The translations under genes were made by a program, and so were the position numbers. 64,000 nt of DNA from contig NC_006680.1 in NCBI RefSeq assembly GCF_000091045.1, positions 770,001 through 834,000 of the forward strand, written 5' to 3'. This document shows, one piece after another, positions 46,440 through 57,534 of this stretch. Positions within the stretch are counted from its first letter, which is position 1. Every line of letters begins with the position of its first letter. Below the pieces are notes generated by a model that did no database searches, was not told the origin of the DNA, and saw only the letters and a program-made list of their open reading frames with translations. This DNA is from Cryptococcus deneoformans JEC21. Taxonomy: Eukaryota > Basidiomycota > Tremellomycetes > Tremellales > Cryptococcaceae.

Positions 46440-49079
46440 ATGCCCTTTCTCCAATCCATCTCAAGCCTCTTTTCAGGCAATTCTTCAAAGTCCAATCCGA
46501 ACCGCTACAACAACAGGCGCTCCGTTATGGACTCTACCCGCGACGCATTCAGTCTACCGACCACCAATGCTGGTAACATACACTATGGCAACGGGTACAA
46601 TGATGGCGTGAGTCACGCGATATCATTTTGCTGCGTCAGGTGGTGGCTGACATTGGACGCGTCAAGCCACAATTGGATAGCGCGTCGTCTTCGCCTGGTC
46701 CTAGTAGACGTAACAGCAACGCTTACAACAACAATTACCCTCCAAGAGACTTGTTTGTGCATTCCATTTTTTTTCCATCGTCTTCGTTAACGTTCCGCAC
46801 AGCTCCGCGAACCCAAATTCCTATCCTCCCTTAACCCATACTTTCCACCGACTGCGTAAAACCCTTGCTGGCTCATTCCCCGAACTCCTCGAAACACTCA
46901 ACCCACCTGTCAATCCGACTTTACTGGCCACCTTTGAGGCCGAAATCGGGTGTCCACTTCCTCGCTCGGTACGCGAGTCTATCCAAGTTGCAGACGGCCA
47001 AGACCTCGAGACCACTGGCAACATCTCCGGCTCCGGAGGATTGTTTTTTGGGCTGTATTTTCTGCCCCTTGAGGAGGTTATGCGGGAGTGGGCATTTTGG
47101 AGATACGCGGAAGATGACCCTACAGTAGGTGGAAACCCGGCGATATTGGCGACTATGGCGTCTGTCCCTCCTCAATGGATCAAAACTGTCTATGCGTGTA
47201 AAGGCTGGATCCCGCTGTTAAGTGATCGAACAGGGAATTATGTCGGTGTTGATCTCGACCCGGGGGCGAATGGCGCGTGGGGACAAGTCATCGTCTTTGG
47301 ACGAGATTTTGACCGAAAGTGCGTCCTTTGGAATGGGGATGGCGAAGGCGGCTGGGGTAAATGGTTAGCCGCGTTTGTGGATGAGCTGGAGTCCGGTGAA
47401 GGATGGGAAGCGGACAAGGCTGCTTCGTCAGATGAAGAGGAGGAGATCGGGTATAGCAGCTATAACGGTGGAGGGACATATGGTGAGGTTGGAAGTGGAC
47501 TCCGGCTCGCGGGCCAATACCGAGGATGGAATGTGCTTGAAGCATGGTGGGATAGGAGTGTGAGAAAGTGGGAATCATTAGGATTGGGATTAGACATTGA
47601 AGAGGTTGAAAGAGGATTAGAAGAGGCTAGAAGGTTGACAGGCTACGGTGTGAGTGAAACTGAAGGGAAAGGGAAAGGGAAAGGAAAGGGCAGAGAGGGG
47701 ACCAATGGGAACACAAGTAACAGCAACAGCCCGCTGCAAGAAAGCCTTGGTGAGTATACTGCTTCTCCCTAGAGTACGTATACTAATAAGCAACAGGCGG
47801 TTCTCAACACCTCGCTGCAGTACCGGGAACTCCTGTAACCCGTGATTCCGATGTTCTCCTCCCACCTTCATCTCCCGAACAACCATCCATCCCCAAAATT
47901 AGACATCCATCTCCTTCCCCCGTGAGAGTCATTACACCAGTGACATCTACCATTGATCATCCTCTCAAACCGGGACCACCCTCTACTGTTTCCGGTTCAG
48001 GTTCAGGCTCGGGATACCTTTCACCTCCTACTCATTCTCCATCTCGGCGTAAGCGCGCACCTGCCCCTGCACCTACACCCATTGACCTCCCCACACGAGC
48101 CGATATCCAAGCCATGTCCGCTATCGCCCAAGCTGAAACTTCGGGTCTCCGCGGTGGCTGGGTGATGAACCTCGATACCTCTGTCGGATCCGCCGCCCGT
48201 CGTGCATCTCGTCTGTCTTCTCTCGGCTCGGGATCCCAGGGAAGGGGAAGTATGGATGCGGAGATGGTGGATATTGATCTTGAAGGTGGACGGGCAGTAC
48301 CATTTGGTTCGCCAAACATGACAGAGGACGAGTTGGAGAGGCAAAGAGAAGAGGAAAGGATGGCACATGCGGGATTGGAACATCGACGGAGTCCCGTGAT
48401 GCTCAATTCCCGTACCCCTTCTCCTCTCGCCCGTTCCCCTCATTCATCTCATTCCCCACTCTCTCCACATTCCCCCTCTTTCCATTCTCCTCACTCTCCA
48501 TACTCTTCTCGCCCACCCTCTTTCGAAACTCGCACCGCCATCATCACTACCGAAGACCCTTCCCGGGAAAAGACACCCAAAGCATCTCTTCGCTCACCAA
48601 ACGCCCCATCCCCATTGGACGTTACCGCAATCCCTCAAAGTGTATTGGACGCTACTAGCATGATTCGCCCCCCGCCGCCTGTAGCAAACAACTCAAGCTT
48701 AACAATTCGGGGATACGATGGTGAAGAGAGGGATCGATCTCTTGTACGAGCCAACTCGGGAGCTTCCAATGGTCAAAGATCTCCCCGGCCAGAAAGGTCG
48801 GGGACGACGCCCATTCCCGGTTCCGGACCGACGCAGCAGAGATCGATGACAAGGGGCCAGCGGGAGTCTAGCGTCATCTCCACAGATAGCCATGACGGTT
48901 TGCTCGAAAGTGTTTCATACCGTAGAAGTGTGTCTCCCGTCTCGGTTTCTGATGCTTCCGCACTTGAAGGTGAAGAGGTAATGGAAAGCCCTAGTACTAT
49001 CAAGAGTATGGAGAGTGAGAACCAAATAAAGGAGAGGAAGACGGGGATAGAAGAGGGCTTTCAGGAGGTGAGCCTTTGA
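46440..49079 (+). CDS. KNR4: Knr4/Smi1 homologue, cell-wall synthesis regulator
   Basis: In yeast this protein tunes glucan and chitin synthesis and cell-integrity signalling; it is mostly disordered around one SUKH-type domain. Start chosen at MPFLQSISSLFSGNSSKSNP; the frame is also open to an ATG at 46368. After two introns (about 46608-46638 and 46752-46801) the core follows: LTHTFHRLRKTLAGSFPELL, FEAEIGCPLPRSVRESIQVA, GLFFGLYFLPLEEVMREW, GWIPLLSDRTGNYVGVDLDP, and the Asp/Trp-rich VIFGRDFDRKCVLWNGDG. A low-complexity second half has SPHSPHSP-type repeats. The stop at 49079 follows FQEVSL; GTGAGC at that point could instead be a donor into a further exon, so the last residues are uncertain. 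Confidence 0.9.
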
Positions 49080-50036
49080 GAGGCGTTTCGGATGATTATG
49101 CCAGGAATGTTGCCAAACTGTGGACTGTTGAGCGTCGTGGGCCAGGTGTAAGAGGACGGGTCAAGACTGTCTTATGTTTTATCATGAGCATATTCAAAAA
49201 AGAGATGTTTTCTGCATTGTTAGACAAGCTTTTAGTGCCTTTATTCAAATCCTGCATTGACTTCCATCTTGAAGAGCTTAGGTATATGTAGGAAAAAAAA
49301 GGCGGTAACAGTTGGGCGCGAAGAGGCCCAAGGAGAAAAATATAGAGTGCTTATTCCGAGTACGATCATGGACAATAGATACCACTTTCTTTCTTCGCAA
49401 AGATAAGCTATATACCCACTTCTTTCTTACCATTGATATTGAAAATGTGTTTTATCTCATCGTACTTTGGCATGGATTTTGATAAGCATTTGCGGGTACT
49501 ATTTGCGAGTTTATTCAATACACCCATTAAAACGCTTTGTAATATCATGTCTTTATCTCTGCTCCCTTCCTCCTTTGTACTTTTTTTTGGACGGTTGTGC
49601 TACTCAAGCAGTTCATTGATGATTCTCATACTGCGAAAGTCTTTTCCGGCTTTCTTGGCAACATAAACGAGAGGGATTTTGTCGCCTCTTTCTCTGTTAA
49701 AAGGTGTGATCTTCCATCACAAAAGCAGGAAGAGTTCTGGATGGCGGTTGCGGATGCGTCCGATCCTTCTCGGATAAGAAGATAAGAAGATACATCAAAA
49801 TTCTTATTGCTCATGACCTTTAACTTAAAGGTACTTATTAAGTTTCCTTCGCCTTCCATTTACCCATCTACCAACTTTCTTATCTCAGTAGCGCATACTA
49901 CTATTGAGGTCATCATCAATAACTCATATCTCAATCCAGCAATGAGAAATGTCATCATCATTCAACTCTTTAACTTCCTCCCTCCGCCAAGTGCCATCCA
50001 TTTTCCGCTTTCTCCTTGGGCTTGTCTGCTTCTCAC
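49080..50036. other. Intergenic downstream of KNR4
   Basis: About 950 bases, AT-rich in the middle. It holds only weak frames in several phases. No RNA gene or repeat is recognised. Confidence 0.4.
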
Positions 50037-50614
50037 ATGATGTTCCACCCTCCTCAGGGTGGTGAGAGTCTGGAAGTGGAACAAGTGGAAAAGAGAAGGC
50101 CGGTGATGGGCCTCTGGACGGAAGGGAACAGGAAACAGACGGACAAGTTGTATTTGGTTGAAAAGCAGACTGAAAGGCCCAGTTGGGTTACTTGGGAGAG
50201 AGCGAAGGGCGGTAGGTGGGAGGATGAGGAAACTGCACACAAATGAGATGGCGAGAATACATCTTCGACACATCGTTCGTTCAATATTCACCTGGTCTAA
50301 CAGACCACCCCAGCACACTCTCGCTCATCCCTCCGCTCTTGGCGGAAGCGGCGTGCAAGTGTGGTTGTGGGAAGGAGATGATGAGAGGGGAAGAAGAGAC
50401 CAGGGGGATTTTGAGAGGAAAGAGGAAGTATGGGTGATCGGAGTTGGGGTTGAGAAGGGACCCTATGCGGGATGCGTGGGAGGAGCAAAAGCTTTTTGGA
50501 AAGGATGGGGAGAGTGTGAAACTGGATGATGGGACGGAGATAGTTATGGATGTGGCTGTGGATATGGATGACGAGTCGTTCGTGCCGAAAGGCAATGAAT
50601 GTGCTTACGCGTGA
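50037..50614 (+). pseudogene. Possible decayed or mis-spliced gene
   Basis: Three protein-like pieces lie in a row. The first starts MMFHPPQGGESLEVEQVEKR (50037-50246). The second, in another frame, contains REYIFDTSFVQYSPGLTDHP (50243-50434). After a TGA at 50435-50437 the same frame continues for 58 more codons (RRDPMRDAWEEQKLFGKDGE) to 50614. I found no intron that removes the TGA and keeps the frame. It may be a recent pseudogene, a gene with unusual splicing, or chance. No domain is recognised. Confidence 0.25.
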
Positions 50615-51261
50615 TCTGCAAAGGCAAAATGAGAGAACAGTGTCAAGTACAAGGACGAAGGGGGAACAGTCAACGAAGTTTGCAGAATCTAAAGGAACAC
50701 CTCAAGAGAGACAAGTGGGCGAAGGAAATAAAAAGGATAACGCTGCTAAGAGGAACTACAAGTAGGTAAGTTCATCTGTTATCTGATCCGGCGGAGGATT
50801 TTGTAAATGATCTACCTCCTGGGACGACGGCCAAAAGGACGGTAGGCGCTCCGCCCTCTGCTGCTGGGAGAATTGGTTGTGCCATTACGGATATCCAACG
50901 ATCAAATCAATACAACACAACCGATGCCCTTGCGCCCAGAGTATAAAGAGCCAATCCAGGGCGATAGTGACAATAACTAAGGCCAAATTTCTTGGGGAGA
51001 ACTGTCAGGAAACAGTAGGCCATTCCTCCAGACAGGGAAGTTTGCTTGGGTAAGTGATGATTGGGAAGTCGTAAAGGTTATATCATACTGAGCGAACAAT
51101 TATCGATACATAGTCGTGTATAATAAATACAAGGGGTCGTATGGAGCGCATTATGCTTCGTTGATGGTCTAACAGCACGGTATAGGGATGATACAAATGT
51201 CACATCTACGGTGTATGATGAGCTTCTGCATTTATTAGAATAAAAGAGAACCAATCATGGC
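50615..51261. other. Convergent intergenic region
   Basis: About 650 bases between the possible pseudogene and the RLRGG protein gene. Short plus frames only. Nothing else seen. Confidence 0.4.
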
Positions 51262-51599
51262 TTACCGGCATGGGAGAATAGCTAAGTATCAAAATTGCGT
51301 CAGGATCACTTCTGATCAAAGGTGCGGTCAAGTGAAGACTTACGAAGACCACAGAGATGACCGGGACATCCGCCTCTCAGTCTCATAACTTCTTCGTCCT
51401 GCTGTTTCTCCTGTATAGACTCTCTTGATCCAGCATTCCTAATATCTAGATTGAAATGAATCAACGCAAGAATACGAGTGTAAACAATGACAGAAGACAT
51501 ACCCATGACTCGTTGTGAGATGGGCTGCTTTGCAACGACTGGAGCATCAATTGAGGGCTGTGTGGGGTGCTGATATGTGGTTGTAGGAGGGTACGACAT
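51262..51599 (-). CDS. 72-residue protein with ubiquitin-like RLRGG motif and Cys-rich tail
   Basis: Three exons (51503-51599, 51344-51445, 51262-51281; 97, 102 and 20 bases) join by clean GTATGT..CTAG and GTAAGT..TTAG introns to exactly 73 codons including the stop. The product starts MSYPPTTTYQHPTQPSIDAP, has a short charged helix-prone part (SRESIQEKQQDEEVM), and ends RLRGGCPGHLCGLPILPCR. RLRGG at 54-58 is the same as the last five residues of ubiquitin. Cys 59, 64 and 71 in a Pro/Leu setting look like possible lipidation or metal sites. Small fungal proteins with a similar end exist to my memory, but no function is known to me. A TATA box lies 59 bases upstream. Confidence 0.75.
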
Positions 51600-51657
51600 T
51601 GTGGATGGTTTTTGGTAGACGATTTAAGAGTTGTTAGTGGAGTTATTTGGAGAGCTT
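51600..51657. other. Leader of the RLRGG protein gene
   Basis: Short leader between the TATA box and the ATG on the minus strand. Confidence 0.4.
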
Positions 51658-51666
51658 CTTTATATA
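51658..51666 (-). promoter_or_regulatory. TATA box of the RLRGG protein gene
   Basis: TATATAAAG on the minus strand, 59 bases before the ATG at 51599; full consensus. The rest of the 300-base divergent region to 51968 shows nothing specific. Confidence 0.6.
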
Positions 51667-51968
51667 GATGGCCAAGTACGTAAATGGCACAGCAGCTCAA
51701 ATTCAAAATGTCAAAACATGACGTAATGACGTCACTCCTGTACCTGCCCAAGAAGAGCCTAATTGCGTCCGCAGCTGAATTAGGCGCACATTTACAAAAG
51801 CCCCGGAATATTCTTAGGCGCGCTTATCTTTATATCGAAATCTGCCGGAAAACCGTTGTGGAAAAGTGTTGAAAGCAGCTAATTGTTCCTATCTCCATAC
51901 AAAAATAATCTCAGATTTTACTCTTCTCTTCCCACGTATACCCCGGCTTCCGTATAGACTCTCAGACC

Positions 51969-53378
51969 ATGGCACAGCGAACAACCTCCCTCAGCGGCTC
52001 ATCCAGGCTTTCACTCAGCGTAGACAAGATTCCGGCTGCAACTCAAATCTCAGTCGCCGGCAGGCATCCGCTCAGGCAGGAGTGCGTTGCGTCGATATCT
52101 CCTACAGAATATCCTACGCTGATACGCAGAAACTAGCTGGTCCATATCCTACGTCCATCGGCCTCCGAATGCTAAGGTTGACTACGAAAAAGAGATTCGC
52201 CGGGTCGCTACTTTTGGCTCAGTACGTCTCCTACCAAACGTCACTTGGTATCACGTTAATGATAATTGACTGTGGCCATTTGGATTGACAGATTGAGTCT
52301 TTCCTCCATCTCTACTCCCATCTTACCCCGGTGAACGAATTACCTCCAGTCACCGACGTACTCGTTTTCGTCAGCCGGATTGGTCGACCTGGCGTTTGGG
52401 AGGAGATGCGAGAGTATGTCTTTGCTTTTCTGGCTTAATTGAGCTACACTGACATGTAAGTCTACAGCGGAGGTCGATTTACCATCCGGCTCGTTCACCC
52501 TATCGTCCCCGTCCTCTACGAATCGCTTCTCTTCTCTCTTATAGGTGACCAGTTCGATGAGGCGGATAATGTTGTGGGCTGCGTTTTGAGCATGAGGCAG
52601 GCGGAGGGTATCCTGAGTGTCTGGGTGGAGGATGAAGGAGAAAATGTCCGAAATGGCTCCTTAAGGTATGTTTACCTTATCCTGCCTATATGTTGGCATT
52701 ATTGACCAAGAGAATAGGGCCAAGATTCTTTCCTTACTCAATCTTCCACCATCCACCACATGTGACTACCGCGCGAACCGAACTCTGCTCGAAAATGCCA
52801 ACAAACCCGCTTACATAAGCACCAATTCCACCAACAACGTAAACGGCATCTCCACCAATGGCGAAGGCGGTGGGCACGGTCACGGGCACGGACATGGGCA
52901 TGGGCATGGTGGGCGAGGTGACAGAGGAGAAAGGGAACACGAAGGCGGTAATCCCGGGGGCGAACGTCGTACGCACGGTACCGGCCGTGAGAGGGGTGAA
53001 CGGATTGGTGGTGACCGCGAACACGAGTACCATCCTCGTCCACATGGGGGTCGGTATGACCATCACCACCACGAGCGGCCGCACAGGGAGAGGAGTGAGC
53101 GCGCCGAGAGGATGTCGGCAGTGGCTGCAGGCAGCACTGGTGGAGATCGACCCGAAAGACCCGATCGCGAACGAGGGGAACATGCCCATTCAAATGTAGG
53201 AGGCCAAGGGCACGAGCGTGTAGGGAGTTCGCACTGGGGTACAACAGGAGGATTTAGGGATAGGGAAAGTCAGCCGGGGCAGAGGAGGACGGTCGTAACG
53301 CCTGGAGCTGCGGCTGCGGCGGGTTTGCCGGCTGCACCTGGTGCGGCAGCTCCTGGAAATGGGGCTGGGGTGTGGTGA
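51969..53378 (+). CDS. Class II eIF4E (4EHP-like) with a His/Gly/Arg-rich tail
   Basis: A cap-binding protein of the eIF4E2 kind, which usually represses translation. Exon 1 starts MAQRTTSLSGSSRLSLSVDK and runs to HPLRQ; an intron (GTGCGT..ACTAG) joins it to DWSISYVHRPPNAKVDYEKE. Then come RRVATFGSIESFLHLYSHL, VFVSRIGRPGVWEEMR with the cap-stacking Trp, GGRFTIRLVHPIVPVLYESL, LIGDQFDEADNVVGCVLSMR, and LNLPPSTTCDYRANRTLLEN. At the other stacking position a Tyr (VDYEKE) stands where eIF4E1 has Trp, as in human 4EHP. After the core comes an added tail of about 190 residues rich in Gly, His, Arg and Glu, including a GHGHGHGHGHGG run, ending at 53378. Confidence 0.88.
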
Positions 53379-53963
53379 GATGCCCGTCTGTCGTTCTAGG
53401 TAGAGGGAGTGTGTTAGGGGTGAAAACGGGGGGGGGGGGTTTATGTAACCCAGAGTAGATCAGGCATGTGAGAATATCATGCGAAACTTGAAAGCACAAG
53501 TTAATATTGGGGAAGCGCGTACTGCGTATTCGCTTGCGGACTCATTCATTTTTCATACATTATCTTCCGATAGCGCAGATGAAAAAAACAACAAAGAAGA
53601 TTTCATTCGACAAATCAAGCCTAAATCGCTCCATAACTCCATACCAGTAGAACAAAGGGAGTTTTATATTTGTTTGACTGACAGGAAGAAAGGTGTCCCG
53701 TGTATAATCGGTTCGTATTATAAGAAGCGGAAGAGAAGGTCCATCAGGAAGACAAAGGAGTCTGAAATTCTCACTCATTCTACTTGATTCGATAAAACCT
53801 TGACATTATACTCATACCTTGACATAGAGGAAACTCACTTTTATCAATCACCACATACGATCCATCACAGCTTACCAAAAGCAAGTCCCATTCCTTTCTC
53901 CCTCTTCTCCAACGCTGCTAACTAACCCCCTTCGTCCATCGCCCCACTTGAAATGCATGAACA
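53379..53963. other. Intergenic downstream of the eIF4E2 gene
   Basis: About 580 bases. It has a run of 12 G at 53428-53439. A plus frame (53479-53787) is Lys-rich but has no recognisable content. CTAAC branch-like sequence near 53920 may belong to a 5' intron of the next gene. Confidence 0.4.
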
Positions 53964-54584
53964 GTGCCATTGAACATTGACCACTTCCAAATCCATCACC
54001 CATACGTCAATCCTCAAGAACTACCTTTCCCAACGACCACCTTACCCGGTGGAGGGAGGGCTGCGATATACCCTGCTGTGAAGACGAGATGGGCGGGGCC
54101 GAATGTTGGATTTGGTGCTGGGGTGAGTTTGTCGCTCTTCGTCAGACTTGGGGTCGAGAGGTACCGAAAAGAAGAAAAGTTGTGAAGGAAACGATATTGA
54201 GAGATCGGTGGCTGACTGACGAAAATAGTTGATGGGTATGCCCCACCCGCTTGGAACCCCCTTGGCATGGGAAGTAGGTACGGGTATCGATAATACGGCG
54301 GCCGCCTGGAGGAGATATTATGGCCTTGGAGGGTAAGGCAGCTCCCCTTTTTTCCTTTACATATTCTTCTCTGTTGTTTCATGAATTGTAAGAGAAGCTG
54401 ATTGATGGATGATTCGATGGATACGATTGATAAGGCTTTTGACCGGTTATCCTCTGCATTATAGGCTACCTGGTAGACCTGGATTAGGAGGGTACTTTGG
54501 TGTGAGTAAAATCTGTTTTGCTTCCTCGTTGCTGTGAGATTGAGTGTTGATAATCATGTCAAGGGATGGGAGATACGAGATTGA
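53964..54584 (+). CDS. Small Gly/Pro-rich protein, unknown; start unresolved
   Basis: Three joined pieces read as one protein: PLNIDHFQIHHPYVNPQELP and WAGPNVGFGAG, an intron (GTGAGT..AATAG), LMGMPHPLGTPLAWEVGTGI and NTAAAWRRYYGLGG, an intron (GTAAGG..TATAG), LPGRPGLGGYFG, and perhaps a last exon GWEIRD ending at 54584. There is no ATG in frame at the 5' end. The sequence before it, AACAG followed by TGCC, looks like an acceptor, and an exon ending in A would complete an ATG, so the start codon itself may be split by an intron. The Gly/Tyr/Trp-rich style recalls the small gene at 21942. Function unknown. Confidence 0.45.
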
Positions 54585-54656
54585 TTGATCAACTGGAATT
54601 GGGGATTAACAGCTACTACGTAAATAAAACTGAGTGTACGAAATCTCGTACTATGT

Positions 54657-55431
54657 TTATACAGTGACTGCATGTAAAACACACAAATAATCACCATTCA
54701 TCCCAATGTACCCCTCCTTAACAAGCTCTACAAGCGCAAGAGCGGCTTCAAGTATTTGAGTGTAATGTCGAGATAGCTTCTTCCAAGAGATTTGCTTGAG
54801 CTCTACTACCCCGCACCACCACGCACCATCCTTCTCGTTCTTCCACCTGAACTCTGAATAGCCCTAACCAAACCAATAGTTTTGCTAAGTCTCTCAGGAA
54901 TAGCACCATCCATTAGCTTTTTTTATCTTCAGAGTGCAAAGTGCTTGTCTGAAAGCTCATGTGAGTGTTGAGCAAGAGACCTTCATTGACTGCGTCTGCG
55001 TGTTCATCACAACAAGAGCCGTGCGTGGAACGGAGAATAGACGCGTCAGCATGAGATAGCCTGCTACGGATCATAATGAGATCCGGTACTTAATCCGTCA
55101 AGCGAGCGAGATAATCAGATAAACAGCCCAAGTACAAATGCAAAAAATCAGCCGCGCAACGAAAGCTTACCGCGTCATCGAATGGCGCTGTTCTTCTGTT
55201 CAATTGTTCCCATCGCTCTTGTAACTCCCATACAACAATCTTGCTTTCTATAACCTTACTTGTGTTCGTCTCAAAAGACCCACATAGTTCATATATCTCG
55301 ATATGCGCTTCGTGGCCCTCTCGAATGAGAACAGCAGCTCCCAGAAGTCCGTCACAACCAACAACTCGAACAGTCATTGTCATGTGGGTGCAGACGTAGT
55401 TGGGTGGTGAAACATTACTGATGCAAGGCAT
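54657..55431 (-). CDS. Hypothetical protein, unknown
   Basis: I do not recognise a family. The first exon, from the ATG at 55431, reads MPCISNVSPPNYVCTHMTMT, then VRVVGCDGLLGAAVLIREGH and SKIVVWELQERWEQLNRRTA, with a donor after PFDDA at about 55169. A last exon from about 54868 reads GYSEFRWKNEKDGAWWCGVV and HYTQILEAALALVELVKEGY and ends LCVLHAVTV at 54657. The 300 bases between may hold one more exon (DLIMIRSRLSHADASILRST is open there). The alternating pattern suggests a beta-rich domain followed by a helix. It is divergent from the coiled-coil gene with only about 60 bases between. Confidence 0.5.
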
Positions 55432-55489
55432 GGGATGTTAGCCCCAACCATCAGTCAATGACTCATTGGTCATTGAGGGTATGATAACA

Positions 55490-57112
55490 TGTCTACAAAA
55501 TCAACTAGTTCTGAATAACAAACTCTTTGAAAAGTTCTTGATTGCGGACGAAGCCCGGCAAAGTAGATACGAAAAGCAGTTAGCCGTCGGTTTCACGTAG
55601 AGATAGATCCAGAACCAGGCTAATCCTAATCAGGCTCAGGATTCTGAACTCCAGGATCTCCGAGACCGGTTAGACAAGCTTGAAAATGCCCGCTTTCTTA
55701 TGGAGAGTTCATACGAGCAAGAAAGTGTGGGTAGCTCCAGCGTGACGCGATTGCATCAAGCAGGCCAACGAAGGCTGATAACAGGAATACAATAGTTTAC
55801 TCACAAAGGGCGCGTGTACGAGCTTGAAAATCAAATAATAGGGCTCAAAGCTCGAGAGCGTGGCCGAGAACAGGTACGTCTAGAGTGGAATAATCATCAA
55901 GTCTGACCATATGTGACTGATGTAGAGTAGCAGAAAGATTATACGGTGTCTCAACTTAAACAACAACAGAAGGCTTTTGAAGATCAATTGGAGGCTCAGC
56001 GAAAGGGGTTTGAGGCACGTATCAGGGAGCAGCAAGAGGGCTTTGAAGCTCGAATTAGAGTGCAGCATGAGGAACTCATGGGTCGTCTGAAAATGGGACA
56101 GAAAGAGGTCATGGCTCGGATGGAAAAGCTGGAGTCTGCTGCGGCCATTGTAAAGGAGCCCAAGCCCAAAAAATCCGTGAATTTCAGTGAGATGGTGGGT
56201 TTGATTTATTTGTCTCTGTATAATACGATTTTGTTTGCGACACTATTAATGACGAAGGTTAGGCAACCGTCCGCACTTTTAATCCACCACAGTATGCATC
56301 ACCAAACCTGGGGAAGCAAATTAGTGATGATATGGAATGTTCTGGGGCAAGCGGGACGTCCGCTCGGTCGTCAGCACTAGTAGTAAGCAATAAACTGAAA
56401 CTTGCGCGTGGTTGAGCCTATTAACATTTGTCGCAGCGAGGTGCCTCTTTTGCTACTGCAAGAAGTGTGGTGCCAGCCAAAGCAAAGATGAAAACGTGAA
56501 TGATGTTGCAAGCCTATCAATCAGTATAAATCTTTGAAATTATCTGTTATAGAAGTCTGAGTGTTAATTGTTTGCATATAATATGTGCTTTCACCAGCTG
56601 TCGACCAAAGATCTGAAGTATCACAGTTGACCATCAGATTGGCAGCGGCCTCCTTCAAATTGGCGGAGAGTATAGACCCCTTAATGAAGCGCGAGGCTAT
56701 CAAGTGTCTTGCGAAAGTCATTTCCTCATTTATTTCTCATGAGGCAGAGGCAATTGCTTCAAGGGGGTCGGCCCTAAAAGATGATCAGATCTCGGAAATT
56801 GTCCAAAATATCCTTCAGTCTATCCAAGGACCTCATTCAAAGGCATTTTTGAGCCGGAAGTCCCTACAACTAGTTATCGATGAGCTAGAGACTGTGAAAC
56901 TATCATGGTCGAAAAGCGCTTGCAATGATTTGGCATGGCGGAAGATACTGCTAATCACTCCTGTAATGAAACATCTTTGCATTTCTGTACAAACACAGAC
57001 CGACCGACTAGAGGAGGGGTTTTCGGAAGTATCTGATAAAGGTAGAAGTATTTGTGAATACTTGCTACAGATCAATTACTCCAATATTTCTAGTATTTAC
57101 GCCCTGCTATGA
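55490..57112 (+). CDS. Coiled-coil protein of unknown function
   Basis: Several exons in different frames read as one protein. NKLFEKFLIADEARQSRYEK and SELQDLRDRLDKLENARFLM come first, then a long heptad-rich coiled coil (TVSQLKQQQKAFEDQLEAQR, KGFEARIREQQEGFEARIRV) with two near-identical GFEARIR units, a basic patch (KEPKPKKSVNFSEM), a short Ser-rich linker, and a helical C-terminal domain (EVSQLTIRLAAASFKLAESI to QINYSNISSIYALL) ending at 57112. The first codon is not resolved. The layout (coiled coil plus a compact end domain) would suit a structural or chromosome-related role, but that is a guess. Confidence 0.55.
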
Positions 57113-57534
57113 TTGACACGATGCGGCGAGGCATCTTCTCCTGTCAGCGTAGTTGTAGTGCTTTTTTTCCTGCCAAGAGGACTATACGTCCGTTTGAATG
57201 AATCCATGCATGTACTTGTACGGATTCGATGCATGCTCCTTTTGCAGCAGTGTTCCAGTAGATAACAGAAATACTGTTCTTGATAAGGAGATCCGAAAAA
57301 GCAAACGAGTGGGGAAATCAGGCGCGTCGCGGGCACGCAATAATTGTGAATTGGTGGTCATTTGTTAATTGGCTTGAACGATGTACTTGTATTACATATT
57401 ACTCTGCACTTTCCCTTAACCTTACTGCCCATACACCTTTACCAATCTTTTGGGTCGAAATATCTCGCTATGCACTTGATAAACAGACACTTGATATCCT
57501 TTTCGTAACCCAATCCCGTGGAGCCCAGATATCC
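57113..57534. other. Intergenic upstream of the Zn2Cys6 factor
   Basis: About 420 bases. A frame runs through into the next gene but without protein-like character. No clear TATA box. Confidence 0.4.

Noticed and set aside
53428..53439. Run of 12 G as a G-quadruplex or telomere-like element
   Set aside because: A single homopolymer without spaced G tracts and with no neighbouring repeats.
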